Below the pieces are notes generated by a model that worked only from the letters and a program-made list of their open reading frames with translations, was not told where the DNA came from and did no database searches. The position numbers were made by a program, and so were the translations under genes. A stretch of 64,000 nt of DNA, taken from the NCBI RefSeq assembly GCF_002929335.1, contig NZ_PJIL01000006.1, positions 202,619 to 266,618 on the forward strand, read 5' to 3'. Below, piece after piece: positions 56,531-64,000 of this stretch; within the stretch, counting starts at the first letter, position 1, and each line of letters starts with the position of its first letter. The DNA is from Arthrobacter sp. Y81 (GTDB lineage Bacteria > Actinomycetota > Actinomycetes > Actinomycetales > Micrococcaceae).

Positions 56531-57756
56531 AGCACTACTGCCGCGGTGAGGTTGGACAGCGGCTCGCCAAGGGAATCCACCAGGGCGGCGAGGCGCTGGA
56601 TCTGTTCCGGGGTCAGTTCGTTGTAGTAGGCAAAGCCGTCGCCCCTGGCGTGGGTCTTCAGTTCAGCCTGCAGCTCCGAGAACTTCGTATCGAGGGTCTT
56701 GGCGAGCTCCGGGTCCTTCTGCTCCAGCACGGGCCTGAGGTTTTCGAACGCGATCCGGGCGCCGTCCACATTGGCCTGGAAATCCCACAGGTCGGTGTGC
56801 GACCAGGCCTCCTCTTCGCCGGTGACCTTGCCGGTGGCCACCTCGTCCAGCAGCTCCTTGGCGCCGTTGCCCAGCTTGTCGGCAGTGAGCTCCACCGTCC
56901 GCGTGCGCTTGGCCAGCTCCTCGGTGTCGGCCACCAGCTGGGCCGACAGCTTTTCACGCTCCGCGGCGCTCAGCGCCTGGAACCCGGCCGGCGGGTACAG
57001 GTCCTTCTCGGCACGGTGCCAGCCGGTCCACTCCTCGCCCTCGGCCAGGTCCGCTTCGCGGGCGTCCAGCTTGGGGTCGAGGTCGCCGAAGGACTCGGCT
57101 ACCGGCTCGATCCGCTCCCAGTGCATGCGGGTTGCGGCGTAGAGCTCTTTCGCGGTGGCAGCGTCGCCGGCGGCGTAGGCCTCGGCAAATTTCTTGGTCC
57201 CGGCCAGGAGCTGTTCGGTCTGGTCCTTGACATACGCTGCGTACTGCGCGGTCCCCTGGTCGATGAGCGCCTGCAGGTCCTTGTCCACTGCCGGCCGGGT
57301 GCCCGAGTCGGCCACGTCAAAGCTGGCGCGGATGCCGTCACCCACCATTCCGGGCTTGCAGGCAGTGTTGTACTTGCCGGCAGGGACCGTGACCACCAGG
57401 TTCCGGGTCAGCCCCGGGCCGATGTTTTCCACTTCGCCCAGGATCCGCAGGCCGTCCTCCGCCAGCAGGTAGAACTCGGTGACCTGATCGCCGTCGTTCT
57501 TGACGGTGAAGGTGAGGTTGCCGCTTACCGCGGTGGCTGTGGACACCTTGCAGGCATCGCTGGTGCTGGTGACCTGGATGGGTCCGGCCGCCCCCGCGGC
57601 CGGTGAAGGTGCGGCGTTGTCCGTGCAGGCGGCCAGTGTCAGCGGAAGGACTGCGACGGCGGCTGCCGCTGCCAGGCGGGCGGCCGCGCTGTGCCGGCGG
57701 CCGGGCGTGCGGGCGGCTGCTGAGCGGTCAAATTCGGGCATGCTGGGGCTGGGCAT
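56527..57756 (-). CDS. efeO: Iron-uptake periplasmic-type protein EfeO
   Basis: A 409-residue exported protein. A signal peptide with lipobox-like LPLTLAAC is followed by a cupredoxin-like domain (about 50-150) and a C-terminal M75/imelysin-type domain with the HxxE metal motif in GWHRAEKDLYPP. It binds iron and passes it to the EfeU permease. ATG 57756 follows AAAGGAACACC. It lies 34 bp after efeU. Confidence 0.93.
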   Translation of the reverse strand: MPSPSMPEFDRSAAARTPGRRHSAAARLAAAAAVAVLPLTLAACTDNAAPSPAAGAAGPIQVTSTSDACKVSTATAVSGNLTFTVKNDGDQVTEFYLLAEDGLRILGEVENIGPGLTRNLVVTVPAGKYNTACKPGMVGDGIRASFDVADSGTRPAVDKDLQALIDQGTAQYAAYVKDQTEQLLAGTKKFAEAYAAGDAATAKELYAATRMHWERIEPVAESFGDLDPKLDAREADLAEGEEWTGWHRAEKDLYPPAGFQALSAAEREKLSAQLVADTEELAKRTRTVELTADKLGNGAKELLDEVATGKVTGEEEAWSHTDLWDFQANVDGARIAFENLRPVLEQKDPELAKTLDTKFSELQAELKTHARGDGFAYYNELTPEQIQRLAALVDSLGEPLSNLTAAVVL

Positions 57757-57790
57757 GGAGGTGTTCCTTTGGGGGTGCGGGAGTGGGGGG

Positions 57791-58651
57791 TCAGGAAGCC
57801 GCGACGGCAGCCCGGGCGGCTGTGTTCGGCTGCGATGATGCGCGGCCGCGGCGGTTGGAACGAAGGTAGGAGAACAGCACGGCCGGGACGTACAGCAGCC
57901 ATGCTGCCGCTTCCAGCCACGTGGTGGCAGGTGAGAAGTTCAGGGTGCCTGTGAGTACGGTCCCGTACCAGGACGACGGCGGGATGGCCGCCGAAACGTC
58001 GAAGGCCAGGCTGTGGAGTCCGGGCAGGATCCCGGCCTCCTGGAAGTCATGGACGGCGTAGGCAAGCACGCCCCCGGCGATGACGACGAGGGCGGCGCCG
58101 CTCCAGGTGAAGAACACCCCGAGGTTGATCTTCAGGACTCCGCGGTGCAGCAGGAAACCGAGCAGGACGGCGGTCGCCAGGCCCAGGAGGGCTCCGAGCA
58201 GCGGAGTTGCCGACTGCCCGGCGGCTTGGGTGGCCGCCCAGAGGAACAGGGCAGTTTCGAGGCCTTCGCGTCCTACCGCCAGGGCGGCAACAACGGCCAG
58301 CCCCCAGCCGGCGCCACCTGCGGACCTGTCTACCTGCGTACGGAGTTCGGTGCCGAGCGTGCGGGCGGTGCGGGCCATCCAGAACACCATCCAGGTCACC
58401 AGCGCCACGGCCACGACCACGACGGAAAGGCTGCCACCGATGGCTTCCTGCGCTTCGAACGTGAGTCCGCGCGGGCCGAAGGTGAGCAAAGCCCCGAATC
58501 CCGCCGACACGGCCACTGCGAATCCGACGCCCGCCCAGAGCCGGGGCAGGAGGTGCCGCCTTCCGGTCTTGATGAGATAGGCCATCAGGAGTACGACGAC
58601 GAGAGTCGCCTCAAGGCCTTCGCGCAGGCCGATCAAATAGTTTGCTGTCAT
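57791..58651 (-). CDS. efeU: High-affinity iron permease EfeU (FTR1 family)
   Basis: A 286-residue membrane protein with seven predicted helices. The two REGLE motifs, LREGLEATLVV at the start and VGREGLETALFLW mid-protein, are the iron-transport signatures of the FTR1 family. First gene of efeUOB; an iron-box-like palindrome lies 29 bp upstream of its ATG (58651). Confidence 0.95.
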   Translation of the reverse strand: MTANYLIGLREGLEATLVVVLLMAYLIKTGRRHLLPRLWAGVGFAVAVSAGFGALLTFGPRGLTFEAQEAIGGSLSVVVVAVALVTWMVFWMARTARTLGTELRTQVDRSAGGAGWGLAVVAALAVGREGLETALFLWAATQAAGQSATPLLGALLGLATAVLLGFLLHRGVLKINLGVFFTWSGAALVVIAGGVLAYAVHDFQEAGILPGLHSLAFDVSAAIPPSSWYGTVLTGTLNFSPATTWLEAAAWLLYVPAVLFSYLRSNRRGRASSQPNTAARAAVAAS

Positions 58652-58679
58652 GAACGTGGAGCCTCAAATATCCGCAGCC

Positions 58680-58700
58680 AAGGTTAGGCTAGCCTTATAA
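58680..58700. promoter_or_regulatory. IdeR/DtxR-type iron box
   Basis: The 21 bases contain TTAGGCTAGCCTTA with a perfect AGGCTAGCCT palindrome at 58686-58695. This fits the known DtxR/IdeR consensus (TTAGGTTAGGCTAACCTAA type) at most positions. Placed just upstream of efeU, it implies repression under iron sufficiency. Confidence 0.75.
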
Positions 58701-58803
58701 GAGGATCACCCGCGTGTTCAAATTAAGCAACTCAAACGTGTGCTAATTCCCGAACATTACGCCCGCTCCGGCTCCCTGCACCGCTTTGCGGCGCGCCCGG
58801 ACC

Positions 58804-59808
58804 TTACGGCGCCGAGTCCCGCACTTTCAGTTCGAAACCTGCCTCGATGTGGAGCCCCTCCGACGCGGTCTCGACGCCTTCGATCCGGTCGATGAGCAGC
58901 TTGATGGACCGCTCGGCGATCTCCTCCATCCCGGGAGAGACCGTGGTGAGGGCTGGCGACGCGAAGCGGGCCTCGTCGATGTCGTCAAAGCCCGCCACTG
59001 CGACGTCGTCCGGCAACCTGATGCCGCGGACCAGGAGCTCGTGCAGGGCACCGAGCGCCATGACGTCGTTCAGGCCAAAGACGGCGTCGAACCGGACTCC
59101 GCTGTCCAGCAGGCTGCCGACGGCGGAGGCCCCGCCGTCACGGCGCCAGTCGCACTGCACCACAAGGGCCGGGTCAAACTCCGCCCCCGCAGCCTCCAAC
59201 GCCTTCCGGTAGCCGTTCAAGCGCAGGCCGGGGCTGTCCGTCGTGGCGCCCGCCGTCGCGCCCAGGACGGCAATCCGACGCCGCCCCCCGGCCAGGAGAT
59301 GGGCGGTGATGGCTTCCGCGGCCTCGGCGTTCTTCATGGTCACCAGGTCGAAGCGCGGATCCGCGATGTGTTCCCCGAGCATCACGATCGGCTTGATGCC
59401 CTGGTGCGCGGCAATGGTGTCGACGTCGAGGGTCAGCGGGGTGAACAGCAGCCCGTCCGTGAGCTGGCGGAACGGACCCTGGAGCGCGCTCAGCTCGTGT
59501 CCCGCGACCCCGCCGGACTGCTCCACCAGGACGCGGTAGCCCCGGCTGGCCGCAACGGTCATCAGCCTGGACGCAAGCTCCCCGTAGTAGGGAATGGACA
59601 GGTCGGACAGGACCAGTCCCAGCATCCGGGTTTTGCCGGAACGCAGGCTCCGGGCCGTCAGGTTGGCCTCGTACCCCAGCTCGGCAATGGCGTCCAGCAC
59701 CTTCTGCTTCGTGGCTGGCCGGATGAACTCGTAGTCGTTGAGCACATTGGATACCGTCTTCAACGAGACGCCGGCGGCGCGCGCAACGTCGTTCATGGTC
59801 ACAGCCAC
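58804..59808 (-). CDS. LacI-family transcriptional regulator of the arabinoside genes
   Basis: A 334-residue repressor. The helix-turn-helix VTMNDVARAAGVSLKTVSNVLNDYEFI is at the very N-terminus; the sugar-binding domain includes MLGLVLSDLSIPYYGELAS and AVFGLNDVMALGALHEL. GTG 59808 is favoured by GAAGGGAA upstream; ATG 59796 is possible. It is divergent from the GH43-like gene, and site B of the shared operator lies between the two. It is the best candidate for the protein binding all three TACAACGTTATAGAA sites. Confidence 0.92.
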   Translation of the reverse strand: MAVTMNDVARAAGVSLKTVSNVLNDYEFIRPATKQKVLDAIAELGYEANLTARSLRSGKTRMLGLVLSDLSIPYYGELASRLMTVAASRGYRVLVEQSGGVAGHELSALQGPFRQLTDGLLFTPLTLDVDTIAAHQGIKPIVMLGEHIADPRFDLVTMKNAEAAEAITAHLLAGGRRRIAVLGATAGATTDSPGLRLNGYRKALEAAGAEFDPALVVQCDWRRDGGASAVGSLLDSGVRFDAVFGLNDVMALGALHELLVRGIRLPDDVAVAGFDDIDEARFASPALTTVSPGMEEIAERSIKLLIDRIEGVETASEGLHIEAGFELKVRDSAP

Positions 59809-59885
59809 AGGTGATTCCCTTCCCCGTCAACACTTTCAGCTACATCGTTGCAGACCCGCCCCGGTTTTGCCCTTTCCGCAACATT

Positions 59886-59900
59886 TACAACGTTATAGAA
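59886..59900. promoter_or_regulatory. LacI-type operator, site B
   Basis: TACAACGTTATAGAA, identical to sites A and C. It lies 78 bp upstream of the LacI gene start and 60 bp upstream of the GH43-like gene start, suited to control both. Confidence 0.85.
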
Positions 59901-59959
59901 TAGTGGCGGCCGCAGCATCCGAACCGACCCTCCGCCAGCACGTCACAAAGGAAACCGCC

Positions 59960-61018
59960 ATGCCGTCCGCCGCCCCTCCCCTCTTCCGCTGCCCGGTGTT
60001 CGACGGCGCCGCCGACCCCACGGTCGTCCACCGCCGCGGCACGGGCGAGTGGTGGATGTTCTACACGGCCCGCCGCGCCACGCTCACCACCGATGGCGTG
60101 GACTGGATCACCGGCACCAGGATCGGGATCGCCGTGTCCTCGGACGCGGGAGCCAGCTGGCAGTACCGCGGCGTGGTGGAGGGCCTCGATCCGGAGGACT
60201 CCGCCGGCCTGAACACCCACTGGGCCCCGGAGGTGGTGTGGCATGACTGCACATACCACATGTTCCTCACCTGGGGCGCCGGTGCTCCCCGCACCTGGGC
60301 CGAGCAGACCCGGCGGCGGCTGGTGCATTTCACCAGCCCCGGCCTGGAGCAGTGGGAGTTCCGCGGGCGGGTGGATGTCGGTTCCGAGAACGTCATTGAC
60401 GCAGCCTTCGCCGTGGTGGCGGACGGCCGTCCGCGCCTCTGGTTCAAGGATGAGGTGGACGGCTCCACCACCTGGTCGGCGGTCTGGGAACAGCCGGTGA
60501 CCCGGAAGGAACCGTCCGACGGCGCCAGCGGCAGCACCGCCGTCGGACGCCCCGGACGCCGGGAACCGGTCGGCCGCTGGCGCGCCGAGGGGCAGGTGAT
60601 CGGGCTGCCTGCCCATGAGGGTCCCAACGTGTTCCGGCTGGGCGGCTGGTACTGGATGGTGGTGGACGAGTGGCGCGGCCAGGCCGTGCACCGCTCGGCG
60701 GACGGCCTCGCCTGGGCCCGGCAGGAAGCCAACAACGGCCTCATCCTGGATACGCCGGGCGCCGGGGCGGACGACGCCACGTACGGCAGGCACGCCGACG
60801 TGGTCACTCAGGACGACCACGCGCATATCTTCTACTTCACGCATCCGGAATGGCAGGACACCGAAATGGCCAACGGCCTGGCGGACCCGGCCCGGGCGGT
60901 CCGTGAACAACGCACCAGCATCCATGCGGCGCGGCTGCACGTGGAAGGGGACGTCCTGGTCTGCCTGCGCGACCTGGACGCCCCCGTCCACCTGGATCCG
61001 GCGCTCCTCGAGAGCTAG
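59960..61018 (+). CDS. GH43-like five-bladed beta-propeller glycosidase
   Basis: A 352-residue cytoplasmic protein without signal peptide. DGAADPTVVHRRGTGEWWMFYTAR contains an Asp at the blade-1 position of GH43/GH117-like propellers; HWAPEVVWHDCTYHMFLTWG and HEGPNVFRLGGWYWMVVDEW are further blade motifs with candidate acid/base Glu. ATG 59960 follows AAGGA. The upstream extension of the frame is not coding. Shares its operator with an arabinofuranosidase, so an arabinoside or galactoside is the likely substrate. Confidence 0.8.
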   Translation: MPSAAPPLFRCPVFDGAADPTVVHRRGTGEWWMFYTARRATLTTDGVDWITGTRIGIAVSSDAGASWQYRGVVEGLDPEDSAGLNTHWAPEVVWHDCTYHMFLTWGAGAPRTWAEQTRRRLVHFTSPGLEQWEFRGRVDVGSENVIDAAFAVVADGRPRLWFKDEVDGSTTWSAVWEQPVTRKEPSDGASGSTAVGRPGRREPVGRWRAEGQVIGLPAHEGPNVFRLGGWYWMVVDEWRGQAVHRSADGLAWARQEANNGLILDTPGAGADDATYGRHADVVTQDDHAHIFYFTHPEWQDTEMANGLADPARAVREQRTSIHAARLHVEGDVLVCLRDLDAPVHLDPALLES

Positions 61019-61043
61019 CTCCGGGGCCCGGATTCCCTATCGC

Positions 61044-62579
61044 CTAGTGTCCGACTCCGTCGACCGAGAGGCGGATCATGCTCCAGGACACCGCGGGAAG
61101 CTCGGCGGTGAGCCGGCCGCCGTCGACCTTGACACTGACGTTCTCGCCGGGCAGCACGGAGGTCGAGTCATCCGCTGTCGCCTGCCAGTAGGGATCCTTG
61201 TTCGTGTAGGTGACCGCTTCAACAACCTTGGCGTTCCCCAGACCGGCGACGGCGGCGTCCAGCGTAAGGGCGTCCGTTGCCGAACGGTTCACGGCAAACA
61301 CCACCGCCTCGCCGCCGTCCGCATCGAAAGTGGCGACGGCGGACAGCGCCGCGAAGCCGGCCGTCTTGCCGCCGCTGAGCAGCGGGGATTCGACGGCGAG
61401 CTGCAGCACCGTGCCCTTGGCGTGCCGTGACGTCAGGGCGAACGGGTGGAAGGTGGTCTGCTTCCAGGCGCGGCCGCCGGGCTCGGTCATGATGGGGGCG
61501 ATGACGTTCACCAGCTGCGCCAGGCTGGCGGAGTGCACGCGGTCGGTGTTGCGGAGCAGCGTGATGAGGAGGTCGCCCACCACCACGGCGTCCGCCACGG
61601 TGTAGCGGTCCTCGAGCAGCACCGGGGCCACGGGCCAGTCCTTGCCGGTGGGTGCCTTGGATTCGTCGCGGCTCATGTGCCAGACGTTCCATTCGTCGAA
61701 GGAGATGTTCACCTGTTTGGCGGACTTCTTGACCGACTTCACGTGGTCGATGTGGGCCACGATGTCCTTGATGAAGGCCTCCATCCGATGGCCGGAGGAC
61801 AGGTGTTCCTGCAGGTCGCCGAAGTCCTCGAAGTACTGGTGTGCGGAGATCAGGTCCACCAGGTCGTAGGTTTCCGTCAGCACAACCCGCTCCCACTCGC
61901 CGAAGCTGTCCATCGTGGGGGCGGAGCTTCCGCAGGCCACCAGCTCCAGATCCGGCTCCACCATCCGCATGGCGCGGGCGGTGTCCGCCGCCAGCCGGCC
62001 GTACTCCGTGGCGTTCTTGTGGCCGATCTGCCAGAACCCGTCCATCTCGTTGCCCAGGCACCACATCTTGATGCCGTAGCCGTTTTCGGCCCCGTTGGCC
62101 CGGCGCTGGTCGGAGAACGCCGTCCCGCCGTCGATGTTGCAGTATTCCAGCAGGTCGAGGGCTTCCTGGGTCCCGCGGGTGCCCAGGTTCACGGCCATCA
62201 TCGGCTCGACGCCTGCCTTGGCGGACCATTTGGCGAACTCGTCCACCCCCATATGGTTGGGGTCGGTGGAGTGCCAGGCCAGGTCGAGGCGCGCCGGACG
62301 CTCTTCCACCGGCCCAACGCCGTCCTCCCAGCGGTAACCGGAGACAAAGTTCCCGCCCGGGTATCGGACCGTGGATACGCCCAGTTCGCGGGTGAGTTCC
62401 AGGACGTCGGTCCGGAAGCCGTCAGCGTCAGCCTTCGGATGGCCCGGCTCAAAGATACCGGTGTAGACGCAACGGCCAAGATGTTCCACGAAGGCGCCAA
62501 AGGTGCGGCGGCGGACCGGCCCCACGGTGAAGGCGGGATCCAGGGTGATCTTGGCGGTGGCGTGTTCGGAAGTGCCCAC
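61044..62579 (-). CDS. GH51 alpha-N-arabinofuranosidase
   Basis: A 511-residue intracellular glycosidase. FGAFVEHLGRCVYTGIFEP and VRYPGGNFVSGYRWEDGVGP are GH51 N-terminal marks; WCLGNEMDGFWQIGH holds the acid/base Glu and NISFDEWNVWH the nucleophile Glu; a beta-sandwich ends the protein. It releases L-arabinose from arabino-oligosaccharides. GTG 62579 follows GAGGATG. Operator site C lies 26 bp upstream. It converges with the GH43-like gene 25 bp away. Confidence 0.95.
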   Translation of the reverse strand: MGTSEHATAKITLDPAFTVGPVRRRTFGAFVEHLGRCVYTGIFEPGHPKADADGFRTDVLELTRELGVSTVRYPGGNFVSGYRWEDGVGPVEERPARLDLAWHSTDPNHMGVDEFAKWSAKAGVEPMMAVNLGTRGTQEALDLLEYCNIDGGTAFSDQRRANGAENGYGIKMWCLGNEMDGFWQIGHKNATEYGRLAADTARAMRMVEPDLELVACGSSAPTMDSFGEWERVVLTETYDLVDLISAHQYFEDFGDLQEHLSSGHRMEAFIKDIVAHIDHVKSVKKSAKQVNISFDEWNVWHMSRDESKAPTGKDWPVAPVLLEDRYTVADAVVVGDLLITLLRNTDRVHSASLAQLVNVIAPIMTEPGGRAWKQTTFHPFALTSRHAKGTVLQLAVESPLLSGGKTAGFAALSAVATFDADGGEAVVFAVNRSATDALTLDAAVAGLGNAKVVEAVTYTNKDPYWQATADDSTSVLPGENVSVKVDGGRLTAELPAVSWSMIRLSVDGVGH

Positions 62580-62604
62580 GTAAACATCCTCGTTTCTAGG
62601 TTTC

Positions 62605-62619
62605 TACAACGTTATAGAA
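62605..62619. promoter_or_regulatory. LacI-type operator, site C (GH51 gene)
   Basis: TACAACGTTATAGAA, identical to sites A and B, 26 bp upstream of the GH51 start, where a bound repressor would block the promoter or early transcription. Confidence 0.85.
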
Positions 62620-62815
62620 GATAATTGTTAGCGTTCATCCAGGATCCGTCAAGGTTGGCCGTCCACATACTCGTAGGGGCAACGCCGTGGGTTCGGAAAC
62701 AGATCCGTTATCGACTCGATTTGCCCCACATCTCAGGTTCGGCAATCCTCGATGTGAAAAGGCAATAGATGTTGCCAACGCTGAGGGCGTTCTGCATCAC
62801 AGATGGGGGATCTGG

Positions 62816-63430
62816 ATGGACACGATTGAGGACCAAGGTGGAGTGGCGGAGGAGAACTCGGTCCTAACAAGGCGGGCAACTGTGCTGGCAGCTGTCAAGA
62901 TGGCCATGCGTAGCGTGAGCCATTTCTTTTGGGCCGGAGCGGTGCAGCTGGCACGGGCTGTGTGGGCGGGAATGCTACGGCTGAGCCAGGGTGTGCGGGC
63001 GGGAGCCCTGTGGTCGCTGACTCGCGCTGCTGCGCTCTTCGACACCCTTGGCCCCAGGCTCTACTTCGCAATGACTGCACACGGGTCAATCACCTACCGG
63101 ATTGAGTTCACGTCACCCGATCATTTCGAGTGGATACGTTCTGCCCTTCAATCCGCAGGCTGGCAGGTCGATCAGACGGAATGGTCCGGGAAGTCAACCA
63201 TCATTGCCTACAAAACGGGGCCGCATACCTTAACCTCGGGCTATGCCGATCGCGCCATCAAGTCCGTGACGCTGACACTTAGTAGCATTCCCAACAAAGT
63301 GAAGACGATTCATCCGGAATTTATCCATCCTGATATCGAGCCCCATCCCCGCTGGGCCCTGGATGAATATTCGCGCTATTGGGGTCCATCTGTCGTGTGT
63401 TTGGGGGCCGGTGGGCAGAGCGCGCAGTAG
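62816..63430 (+). CDS. Hypothetical protein, 3' end formed by an insertion sequence
   Basis: I do not recognise a family. From ATG 62816 (behind GGGGGATC) it would be 204 residues; a GTG at 62687 extends it by 43. A central segment of about 50 residues is rich in Ala, Trp, Leu and Arg (VSHFFWAGAVQLARAVWAG) and may form amphipathic helices. The C-terminal part (ITYRIEFTSPDHFEWIRSAL, SIPNKVKTIHPEFIHPD) looks like a small alpha-beta domain. Base composition is more AT-rich than its neighbours, which suggests transfer. The last ~15 codons lie in the IS end, so the original C-terminus is lost or altered. Confidence 0.6.
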   Translation: MDTIEDQGGVAEENSVLTRRATVLAAVKMAMRSVSHFFWAGAVQLARAVWAGMLRLSQGVRAGALWSLTRAAALFDTLGPRLYFAMTAHGSITYRIEFTSPDHFEWIRSALQSAGWQVDQTEWSGKSTIIAYKTGPHTLTSGYADRAIKSVTLTLSSIPNKVKTIHPEFIHPDIEPHPRWALDEYSRYWGPSVVCLGAGGQSAQ

Positions 63431-64000
63431 CGGTCTTGGGTGCCGGTAGTGGCGTTCTTGGGGGCCACCCCGGCTTAGGCTCCTTCCGTCGTGTGTATAG
63501 GGCTCACGGCGGAAGGAGTAATCATCAATGGTACGGAAGATCAGAGCGAAGCTCGTGTTGCAGTTGCGCGCCGAGGGCCTGTCCGGGCGGGCGATCGCGG
63601 CATCGCAGGGAATGTCTCGGAAGAGCATCACGGCGGTGCTGGAGGCTGCCGATGCGGCCGGTGTGGTTTGGGATGATGTCGCCGACAGCTCGGACCGCGA
63701 GGTGTATGCCCGGTTGTTCCCGGGGCGCGGTGAGCATCAAAGCGTGTTCGCGCAGCCGGACTGGGATCAGGTGCACCGGGAGATGGCCCGGGTCGGGGTG
63801 ACGCTGAAGCTGCTGCATGGCGAGTACGCCGATTCATGCGCCGCTGCCGGTGAGCCGGTGATGGGTTATGACCGGTTCTGCAGGACCTACCAGCGGCATG
63901 TGTTGGTAACGGGGGTGGCATCCCGGGTCGGGCACAAGGCCGGGCAGACGGTGGAGGTCGACTGGTCGGGGCCGACGATGCAGTTGGCCGATCCGGTCAC
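63391..64000 (+). mobile_element. IS21-family element, left part, cut by window edge
   Basis: The element likely begins near 63391, where the preceding gene's similarity to coding sequence ends. GTCGTGTGT is repeated at 63392-63400 and 63488-63496, and GGGGGCC at about 63403 and 63454, consistent with the multiple terminal repeats of IS21 elements. The istA gene follows. The right end and istB are outside the window. Confidence 0.75.
63528..64000 (+). CDS. istA: IS21-type transposase IstA, N-terminal part (runs off the window)
   Basis: The frame is open from ATG 63528, behind GGAAGGAG, to the window end (157 codons seen). The N-terminal helix-turn-helix appears as RAEGLSGRAIAASQGMSRKSI; LHGEYADSC and YDRFCRTYQRH are typical of IstA, and GQTVEVDWSGPTMQL near the window end holds the first Asp of the DDE catalytic triad. 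No defect is visible in this part. Confidence 0.9.
   Translation, partial: MVRKIRAKLVLQLRAEGLSGRAIAASQGMSRKSITAVLEAADAAGVVWDDVADSSDREVYARLFPGRGEHQSVFAQPDWDQVHREMARVGVTLKLLHGEYADSCAAAGEPVMGYDRFCRTYQRHVLVTGVASRVGHKAGQTVEVDWSGPTMQLADPV

Overview
The window is high-GC DNA with dense genes, GC-rich third codon positions and frequent GTG/TTG starts. It looks like the chromosome of a Micrococcaceae actinobacterium of the Arthrobacter/Pseudarthrobacter type. Supporting markers are a DUF4193 protein, two DUF222/13E12-type HNH proteins, a mycothiol-type DinB-like domain, an IdeR/DtxR-like iron box, and a soil-type set of sugar and sugar-acid catabolic operons. I see no rRNA, tRNA or CRISPR array. All functions are inferred from sequence recognition; no database search was run.

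Layout. (1) 2-2152: 3' part of a GH13 amylase with two starch-binding-like repeats. (2) 2.2-15 kb: a catabolic cluster consisting of an in-frame kinase-PdxA fusion, a family-5 ABC importer, an aldo/keto reductase, an HpcH/HpaI aldolase, a cytoplasmic BNR (sialidase-like) protein, an SDR and a DeoR regulator. Two palindromes lie in the divergent promoter region. (3) 15-18.3 kb: two zinc alcohol dehydrogenases, a carboxymuconolactone-decarboxylase-like protein and a cupin. (4) 18.4-22.8 kb: HNH protein copy 1, then a divergent MmyB-like regulator/MFS exporter pair with a 27-bp palindrome. (5) 22.9-26.3 kb: a class III aminotransferase, then a decayed quercetin-dioxygenase gene and relics, then a MepB-like gene. 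(6) 26.3-32.8 kb: DUF1801 protein, amidohydrolase plus APC permease with a divergent TetR regulator and a 21-bp palindrome, a Rieske-FAD oxidoreductase and an HhH glycosylase.

(7) 32.9-39.1 kb: a complete, tightly coupled urease operon, ureABCEFGD plus a NiCoT nickel permease. (8) 39.3-44.9 kb: DUF4193 protein, LacI regulator, a sugar-binding-protein remnant, HNH copy 2 broken by one base, DedA, PfkB. (9) 44.9-48.6 kb: a frameshifted GH27 glycosidase, then an arsR-AHSA1-SRPBCC-YciI group. (10) 48.6-55.1 kb: a GntR-controlled sugar-acid system (MFS, enolase-family dehydratase, semialdehyde dehydrogenase, XylX-like dehydratase) that resembles a non-phosphorylative route to 2-oxoglutarate. (11) 55.1-58.7 kb: efeUOB iron uptake behind an IdeR-like box. 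(12) 58.8-62.6 kb: LacI regulator, a GH43-like protein and a GH51 arabinofuranosidase. (13) 62.7-64 kb: an orphan gene whose 3' end runs into an IS21-type element cut by the window edge.

The strongest cross-links are regulatory. An identical 15-base motif, TACAACGTTATAGAA, sits in front of the GH27 gene, between the LacI gene and the GH43-like gene, and in front of the GH51 gene. This ties loci 13-16 kb apart into one probable arabino/galacto-oligosaccharide regulon. A second motif family, TCATATAGGA, links the GntR/MFS promoter region to the sugar-acid operon. Several genes are broken (quercetinase, HNH copy 2, GH27, binding-protein remnant), so accessory functions here appear to be turning over.
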